From Eudorina sp. 2006-703-Eu-15 (taxonomy: Eukaryota > Chlorophyta > Chlorophyceae > Chlamydomonadales > Volvocaceae): a stretch of DNA of 64,000 nucleotides. The position numbers and the translations under genes are program-made. How positions within the stretch are numbered: position 1 is the stretch's first letter; each line of letters begins with the position of its first letter. Positions 56,801 through 64,000 of this stretch are shown piece after piece. The notes below the pieces were generated by a model that was not told where the DNA came from, ran no database searches, and saw only the letters and a program-made list of their open reading frames with translations. The DNA is taken from the NCBI GenBank assembly GCA_003117195.1, contig BDSI01000033.1:310001-374000 (forward strand), read 5' to 3'.

Positions 56801-58027
56801 GGAGGGACTTGAGGGCGGACACGGACGGGGGGTGGTGGGGGTCCCTGGGGCGGGGTAGCGGGGAATGGCACAACACGAGGCGGAGCGGTGGAGCGTGGAG
56901 GGGGTTTAGGCCGAAATGGGGTTTCAGGCCGAAATGGGGTTTTAGGCCGGCGCCCCTGGGACTGTGGTGTGCCGCAGCAGCCGGGCGGCGGGGCGCGAGG
57001 GTCGGGGCGGGGCGGCTCGAGGCGGGTAGCGGAAGAGCGACATACTGGGAATGCCGGCGCCTTTCGTGCATCGACCCAGAGAGAGAGAGAGAGAGGAAGC
57101 GGACGGCACCCGGATGGATCGGACTCTCGTGCTGGCTGGCAGCTGTGCCGATTGCGGTGTGTGTGTGTGCAGTCCGCGTTGGGCAGCTGCCCCTTCCGTT
57201 TTCAAAGCCCTCGTGGCTGTATGGTAGCTCCCCAAACGACCTCACAAGTGAAGTGAACCCTAAATTCACCAAACCTGCAAGTGGCGTGGACGGCGTGCCC
57301 CGCCGCCAGCAGCCGCGCCACGATGGGTCCCGCCAGGTAGCCTGTGGCACCTGCGGGGGACGGGAGGCGGGGCCGGGGGGCATCACAGGGAGGCGGCGGC
57401 GAGTGGCTGAGGGGAGGGAGGTGCGGCGGCTATGCCAATACCCAATGGAAGCGCCGCACCCCCGCGGGGCTCTCGCAGGTCGCATCAACGACCGACGCCG
57501 CAACGCCGCCGGCGGATGGACTGGCTGCAGCGGCGGGAGGGCACTGAGCGGGCAGAAGCTTCTCACTCGGGTCCCGCCGCCGAAGGTTGCCGCTTGCCGG
57601 CTGTCCACCGTACCATCATTTGTAAATAGTAATGTCCACCGCCACACTCCGTCATGTCTTTAGTACAGTTGGTACGAGTTGTAGTTGTCGTTGTAGTTGT
57701 TGATATGTAGGGTTTGCTACCCCCAGGACGAATGAAAATCAATTGCGGGCGGAGGTGTCCGGGGGCCGTGGCGACTTGGGCTGGGTTCAGTACTCCGGTT
57801 ACATTACATACTTACATTCGGTTGGGTGTGGTAGGTTTCCCTCCCTGCCCCCATCACCCGCCACGCCACGCCAACGCCCCGCAGCACGCACCCGTCACAC
57901 ACACGGTGCAGGGCGGCGCCTGCCGCTCCGCCGGGTACAGCGGCACCTGGCCCCGGGGCGACTCAGGTCCCCCTAGGGGCACGTCCTCCGATTCAGCGTC
58001 GCTGGGCAGCGGCCAGGAGGTCGTCAT
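53882..58027 (-). CDS. Extended short-chain dehydrogenase/reductase, membrane-anchored
   Basis: Eight exons join in frame to 464 residues: 58027-57892, 57350-57275, 56844-56729, 56531-56485, 56090-56024, 55797-55587, 55012-54803, 54413-53882. NAD(P)-dependent oxidoreductase of the dihydroflavonol reductase/cinnamoyl-CoA reductase/3-beta-hydroxysteroid dehydrogenase superfamily. Seen: Rossmann motif VTGATGYLA (44-52), an Arg after strand 2 (HATCRDP) that usually favours NADP, DYVIHTASPF, catalytic Ser in MTSS (162-164), YSYSK with Tyr198 and Lys202, then NPGLVFGPP and DVRDVAAAHV. The catalytic set is complete. The C-terminus has an Arg-rich linker and one hydrophobic segment (about 433-453, VAWAVVVLAAVVVMVVVALL) followed by a basic tail, so it is probably tail-anchored in ER or another membrane with the enzyme in the cytosol. 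That could fit a sterol or lipid substrate, but the substrate is not determined by the sequence. Confidence 0.91.
56250..56345. repeat. (GGA)n microsatellite in reductase intron 4
   Basis: Three blocks of GGAGGAGGA separated by GATGACGC, in the intron between the DYVIHTASPF exon and the next. Confidence 0.92.
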
Positions 58028-61000
58028 CGCGGACCGGATCGGGTCCAGGGTCGGGTCCAGGGTCGGGGTCCAGGGTCGGGTTTGATCCGGTGTGAGGCTG
58101 GCTGGGGTAGTGCCTGGCGGCCCGCGCCAGTCAATCACAACCAAGGATAATATCCTTCCGCCCCAGGAATTCCACCCAATGGAAAGATGGCTGCTGGCTG
58201 GCTGGCTGGGCGCGATCTGGGTCTCTGCGGGAGGGATCGCTAGGAGGCTAGGAGAGGGGAGGGGGCCACCCCGGGGCGCAGCAGCAAGTGGGAGGGGTGG
58301 GCACAGGCAGCAGCGGGCAGGTAAGAGGCGCCAAGACCAGGTAAGAGGCGCCCAGATCAAAGCAGCGGCCAGGAGGGCGCAGACCAGCGCGGCAGGACCG
58401 GACCGTTTTGAGAGCGGGGAGTCTGAGCCGCGCTGCGGCCTCCAATCGAACGAGAGCTGCGAACAGCAAGCACTTCATGCTGGAGTGCACATCCCGGTGC
58501 AGGACAGCTAATGCTGGTTCGCGATCAGGCGCCATTCCTTTATTCCGTTTTGTTCCTCCCCCCATAGGTTCCCCAAACAACCGACCGCGTCGACCGTCGG
58601 AAGTGTGACCGCTTTCTCACCTATTAACAACGCTGGCCGAAGGCCGCTGTGAGATCCTGCAAAAGCGACTCCACACAGGAAAAAATCCAACGAACAAATG
58701 TCACCGTCGTTAAGACGCGCTTGGAGCCGCTCGCATAATCATTTCGCCAGGCGGATGACTAAGCTTACGACGGCTTACGCGCGCTTACGATTTTGTTGCA
58801 GCTAGGTGTGAACAGGATTCTTGTCAAACGTGTCGCTTCACGAGGATTCATTCCGACGCCTGGGTCTCAGAGGGAGCCTGAGGGAGCACCCCAGTCCAAG
58901 GTTGGCGTCACGGAACGTTGGACGTTTGCCCTCACACGCATTGAAGCGCAGCCCTCAAAAGGAGGTGTTGCCGCGCGCAACATGTATAACATTTGACAAT
59001 TAGAGGTGCTGCGCGCCACCTGATTGCCGGAGAGCTACGCAAGCAACGGAAAAACGGCATCTTGGCATCTTCGCTCCTCCTTCTCAGACGGCGACAGAAA
59101 CAGTGGCCCACGGGATGTCAAGGCCAGCCGGCCAGCTCCTCGCAGCGCCTCCAGCTTGTGGCGCAAACCCGATATATCAGGATATACCTCGCTAAAAGAC
59201 ACAACCGGCAGCAATCCAGCCGATACGACCTGTCAAGGAAAGTGCTCAACTCGGAACGCGTAAACCGCAAAAGCTCATCACGGCGTCGACCCAATAATGT
59301 AATCCACCAGAATCCACGAATCCAGCAGCGGCCTGCAGAAGCGCGCTTGGTCGCAACTGCAGCCCGTCATTTCAGCAACCTGGTTAGCGGAACAGGAAAA
59401 GCGACAAGGCAGGTTCCGCATCACTACCGGCCTCGCACTGCGTGCTTGAAAAACCACTCGAACAGACGGGCAGACCGCTGGCCGACAGACACCATGTAGA
59501 AAATTATACCTCAAACGACAGGTCATGCATTTGATGGACGCGCTTGCATCCATTTGTGCGCTTACTAAGGCAGCACTTGCTCCGTGGCAAGAAGGTTGGT
59601 GGTCTGGGAATTATTATGTCCATGTAAGCGAACCCCGCCGTCGCCATGTCGTTGCAGCCAATACTGGCACCCCGTCACGACGCCGCCACGGCAGGCAAAC
59701 GCATGCACGGCTACATGAAGAAGCTGCGCTTGGGTAGCTGGACAGGCGGGCGTCCGTACGACACACAATTAACACCGGGTCGGGCTGCCGTACCCTGCCG
59801 TGCCCTGCCGTCCGATCCCCCCTAGCTTAAGTTCGCAGCCCCCACTCATCACGAGCCTTACTCATCTCTTCGTTGCCGTACCACCTCGTACCTGACCACC
59901 GTCCCATCCCCATACATGGCCACATCGTACAAACTTGTTTATCGTAAACCCTGCGCTGACAGCCGCACCATCTTGTGCTTCGCCACCTACCTACCGTGAT
60001 AACTCCTTCCTCGTACCTCGGCCCCACACCCTGCCCAACCTCACCTGTCCTCAACCCTGACACCCGTCTGCAGCGCCAACGCCTGTGAATAAAGCAGCTC
60101 AAGACGGCCGACCCGCCGCCTACACCCCTCGAGACGGCCGCACCACCGCCAACACCCCAACCATGCCGACCCCCTCATCTCGCCCACCCGTGCGGTGGCA
60201 GGGCAGCTCCGCGCCCCCGCCCCGTCCTCGGCCTTACCCGCTTTATGTCAATCAAAACAGCGGAACCGCAAAGGACAACCTCCCCTGCGACCCGCCCTTC
60301 TCCCCCGGGCCACAGCAGCCGCCAGCTGAATAGATCGCGACGGCGCGGTCGTAGTCCCCCGGGGGCTCAACACCATCGCCGCCACGACAAGTGCATACTG
60401 CATGGTGGGTGAAGATCTGGCGCTGCGCGCCAATCAGTCGCATAGCGTGAGAGGGAGGTCCACCGGATGTCGTTTGTCGTACAAACCGCATGCCGTACAA
60501 CATCCTTCCGTAAACTATTCCCGCCGCCCTGCAGCACACACGGCCCTTTCGCACAGCCCACTGCGCCTCCGTCACCATTGGATTGGCCATCATTGCTACT
60601 CGCTGTACATCGTACACGTACTTCATTGTACAGCGTACACACACAACAGATGCAGAGGACCGGCCCAACTAACGCCACACCACTCAGTATCTGATGGCTG
60701 GAGGAGCCCCGATCTACACGACGACCCTAAACATCGTACAACTCGGCGACAACCGTACGGGCACAAACGACGTGTCGTACAGGCACGCCACCACACACTG
60801 TGCACGTCCCCTGGTGCCCAGGAGGAGGATGGGGAGAAGCGATGACACATCACAGTACGACATGGCGGTACCCAACCCAACGGTGTGATCACACACATCA
60901 AACCCACACACCTACGAACCCTACATCAGGCATCCACCCATCATCAGAGATGGGGGCCCAGTCGGCTGTTATACCCTACCCTACGAGCTGAAATCTTCGA

Positions 61001-61907
61001 TCTCTTTGACCCAATGGTGCAGTGGTGCAATGGCACCGTACGGCGGACCCCAGGGGCGGAATCCTGTGAATGGTGTTGGGGGAGGGGGCCAGCGTGTACG
61101 GCACACAGTCGCAAACCCAGTCCAGTGCCACACGCAGCCACCAAGGGGGTTTGGGGGACCGGCGATGGGAGGGCGGTGTGGCGGCCCGTTGGCAACCGGG
61201 GCTGTCGACCGACGCGACCCGCAGCCTAACCCGCCGCACCCGGGCCCCTCATCGCCGCCGTACCTCGCACCACGCCGTACCTCGCACCATGCCGTACCTC
61301 GCCCACCTTCCCACCTCCCCAAATGCGAACACTCCTCCGGGCAGCACCGACTCCAAGACGTTTGCAAGCAATCGACATCATGAAAAAGTTGATAAAGTGC
61401 CAAAGAATGAAATATGACACTCAATGAATACAGTAACCTACCGTACGTTGGTTTCACGTGAAGCAACGTCGTGATGCCGTACGTACATACCTCGCGACGC
61501 GTGTACGGACTCGACTCACCGCTCGCACTCGCAACCCTCGTTGACACCTCAGCGCTCTGCTGCGGTCGTCCCACTTCGCGGACGGAAACAGGGGCAACGT
61601 CGCCCGTCGCATGTACGGGACGTCCTGCGGGGTGCGCTGCCGTACTCGTCCGTACCGCGGCGGCGGACACGAAGCAAAGGCGTTGCACTGGACGATGTAT
61701 CGCCGAACGACCCGTGGGACTCCCCGTCGACACTCAGCCGCCAAGCCCCACCGCTGAATCCTCTCGCTCCAAAGACCGGTACGGCACCGCGAAGGTGGCC
61801 CCGCCCTCGGCGCCGCCTAACCGGCCCCGCCATCGCCCCTCGACTCTCTAAGAGTAACCAACGTAACCGCCCTGGGCCGCGCACACAAACCCGTAGGCTC
61901 TCACTCT
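58028..61907. other. Intergenic region upstream of the reductase gene
   Basis: No gene assigned with confidence. It includes the probable reductase promoter (58,028-58,400), a lower-GC stretch at 58,500-59,550 with coding-like minus-strand frames (listed separately), and 59,740-61,750, which is unusually dense in GTAC-containing words (CCGTACG, TGTACGG). No RNA gene or recognisable transposon was seen. Confidence 0.5.
59018..59553 (-). other. Possible unassigned coding exons
   Basis: After an acceptor-like TTGACAG at about 59,233, the minus strand reads GLLPVVSFSEVYPDISGLRH then KLEALRGAGRLALTSRGPLF to a stop at 59,018; this has real-protein composition unlike the local low-complexity shadows. 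A separate frame upstream (59,553-59,278) includes CSANQVAEMTGCSCDQARF and LLDSWILVDYIIG. I recognise no family. These may be the last exons of a small gene or remnants of one. Confidence 0.28.
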
Positions 61908-63546
61908 TCAGCATTCTTGACGTGTGGCGTCCACGTTTCCTGCGGCCTCCGCCTCCGCCTCCTCCGCCTCTGCCTCCGCCTCCGCCGCCCCCGCCGCCTC
62001 CGCCTCCGCCTCCGCTGCCTCCGCCTCCGCCGCCCCCGCCGCATCCGTTGGCTCCGCTGCTGGCGAGGACGCCAGCACCACCGAAACCATCGCAGCGGGC
62101 ACGGCGCCGCCGCCGCCACCGCCGCCGCGGCGCGGTGTCAGGGTCAGTCCGATGGCGCCCTCCGACGTCGTGGACGGGCCCCTCGACTCCAGGGGCGGCA
62201 GACCTAGCCGACTGAGGCTGATGCCGCCGCTGTGACTGCGCATAGCGGCCACAGCCGCCGCCGCGCCACGCCGAATGCGCCGCTCCTGTACGGCGCGCTC
62301 CAGGGACTGGACCGCCGCGACGGCAGCGGCGGCGGCGAGCGACTCGTTTGGCGCATCGCCGTCGACATGCTCCGCTTCCAGAGAATTTGTGTTCCCTGAG
62401 CCGCCGCAGCCGCCGCCGCCGCCACTGCCGCTGACACTGACACCCACCCCGCCGGCCGACGTGATCCGCCGCGGCGCAGGAAGTGATGCCGACGACACCC
62501 CCGCCTCTGCCGCCGCCGCCGCCGCCGCCGCGGACGGCGCCCGGCCTTCTGCCACATACATGGTCCCCGAGGACGCCCGACGCGCGCGCGCGTGAAGGAC
62601 CGCCATCCCCGCCGCCACCTCGCCGCCGCCGCGGCCGCGGCCAGCGCCGCCGCCGTACAGGTACGGCGAAGACGGCGGCATGACGGCCGTCGCGCCGGGC
62701 ACCATGCTTGTGGAGGCGCGGCGAGCGCGGAACGTCCCCGCCGCCGCGGCAGCGGACCCCGGGGACGGGGGGGCGCCGAGCATTCCGCTGTCGGAGGCGG
62801 GTTTGTGGGGTCCTAGGCCGTCCGCGGATTGAACCCTTTCTACCAGGTGGTGATAGTGAAGGTGGTACGGCTGGTACGGCTGGTGGTACGGCTGGTGTTG
62901 AGTGTGACTGCTTCGTGGGGCTCCCCCTAGAGCAAGCAGCGGCTGAGAGCTGCCTGTGACGCTGCCGCTGCCGCTGCCGCTGGCAGCGGCTTTGCCAGCG
63001 GCGGCGGCGACGGCGGCGGCGGCGGCCGCCGCCAGGCCGCGGCCCGGCGTCGTGCGGTGCCGGACCCGCGCCGACGGCCTCTCGCGCAGCGTGCCACCGC
63101 CGCTGCCGCCGCCGCTGCCGAGGGCCCAGCCGGTCCACGCCGCCCATCCACCGGCGCTTCCGCCGCCGCTTCCGCCTCCGCCTCCGCCGCCGCCAGCGGA
63201 CGGCCTACTGAACATTGACAGCCTGCGAGCATCCGAGGACCGCTCCCGCGTCAGACGGCCGTCGCCGGCGGCCGACGACCGACCGTCGTACAACGTCCCG
63301 GCGGCGACTCCGCCGCCTCCGCCGCCGTAACACGTCAGCATCATGGACTGTACGGCGCTCTCATCCATGAGTCCACTGTCCTGCAGCAACTGAGCTATGT
63401 GTGAGCCGCAGGAGATGGGGCCATCCTGGAGGCTGATGGCGGAGTGGCGGCGGGTGCGCGCGGCCGCCCCGGCGCCGCTGAAGGGCGTGTAGCGCGGCCT
63501 CGACGGCGGGCTACCCAGCCCCGTCACGCTGCTCTGCCTGCCGCCT

Positions 63547-63577
<31 letters not shown>

Positions 63578-63895
63578 TGCCGCTGCCAGCCGCGGCGGCG
63601 GCGGCGGTGCGGATGCAAACACCCAGGCTGCCGCTGTTTGGTACAGCATTCGCCGTACTGCTACAATCCGCGACGCTGACCAGGGCATCCCGGCTGGTGC
63701 TGGGTTGGACGGAGCCGCCGCCGCCGCCGCCGGCGGTGGCGATGGCGGTGGGCGCCGTCGGCGCCGCCAGTGGGACCGCCGCCGCCACCAGCGGCATCGA
63801 TCGCCGCGCCAAATTCCTGGAGTGGCCGGAGACGCGGCGGATGCAGCTGCTGCTACTGCCGCTCGGGTCCACGATGGACGTCGACACCGCCGTCG

Positions 63896-63926
<31 letters not shown>

Positions 63927-64000
63927 ACGGCGGAGCACACTGCAGCTGTCGCTGCCGCCGGCATCGACGCCGTCGCTGCTACGCGGCGGCGGCGCCGCCG
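61908..64000 (-). CDS. Low-complexity Ala/Gly/Ser protein with repeated RRxS motifs (partial)
   Basis: One open frame of nearly 700 codons, open through the window edge at 64,000 and ending at a stop at 61,908 (…DATRQEC). It is dominated by Ala, Gly and Ser homopolymers, an HQPYHQPYQPYH-type His/Tyr/Gln/Pro stretch, and a C-terminal Ala/Glu repeat. Ordered-looking islands include SLQDGPISCGSHIAQLLQDS and ESAVQSMMLTCYG. Basophilic kinase consensus sites recur: LRRAS, IRRVS, TRRHS, ARRLS, ARRAST, ARRASS. No catalytic domain seen in this part; it may be a scaffold or the disordered part of a larger protein. The 5' end and any downstream exon are unknown, and an earlier splice donor cannot be excluded. 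The opposite-strand frames are shadows of the GCC/GGC repeats. Confidence 0.58.

Noticed and set aside
59565..60102. Short minus-strand frames rich in Cys/Arg/Trp
   Set aside because: No splice or domain support; composition follows local GTAC/CGTAC repeats.
61541..62215. Plus-strand proline-rich frames opposite the Ala/Gly protein
   Set aside because: Shadows of GCC/GGC repeats; the minus frame is longer and carries conserved-looking islands.

Overview
This is nuclear DNA from a eukaryote, most likely a volvocine green alga (Chlamydomonas/Volvox/Gonium group). The support is very high GC, intron-dense genes with GT-AG introns of about 50-2,800 bp, Ala/Gly/Ser/Pro homopolymers inside proteins, abundant (CA)n/(GT)n and G-rich minisatellites, and centriole/cilium-type genes. 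I cannot name the species. No rRNA, tRNA, CRISPR array or bacterial-type operon was seen.

Layout. (1) About 11.7 kb down to 1, minus strand: a many-exon armadillo-like gene that looks like rotatin (RTTN, centriole assembly); its 3' part lies beyond position 1. (2) 12.36-17.27 kb and about 21.2-26.59 kb, plus strand: two tandem paralogous protein kinase genes with the same nine-exon structure. The first was assembled exon by exon to a 637-residue protein with an N-terminal MGLCIS lipidation motif. The second has lost that start and has an unresolved frame change. Parts of the two copies are identical even in an intron. (3) 50.73 down to 29.94 kb, minus: a 30-exon gene, joined in frame to 1,725 residues, that is an LRRC9 orthologue (cilium-associated leucine-rich-repeat protein). 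(4) 53.6-51.75 kb, minus: an F-box-like gene with an apparent frameshift. (5) 58.03-53.88 kb, minus: an eight-exon extended short-chain dehydrogenase/reductase of 464 residues with a C-terminal membrane anchor. (6) 64.0-61.9 kb, minus: a low-complexity protein rich in RRxS phosphorylation-type motifs, entering from beyond the window.

The non-coding DNA is full of short dispersed repeats. At least six families recur in introns of unrelated genes, often in both orientations; some have the look of introner-like or MITE-like elements. A candidate 2-kb element with 15-bp terminal inverted repeats lies between the two kinases. Very G-rich arrays (GGGGCC-type, CCCCAG-type, GGCGCCGAGGAGGGG-type) sit inside introns.

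Functionally, rotatin and LRRC9 point to centriole/cilium biology, but neighbouring algal genes are generally transcribed independently. Only the divergent rotatin/kinase pair, with about 650 bp between first recognised exons, could share a promoter region.
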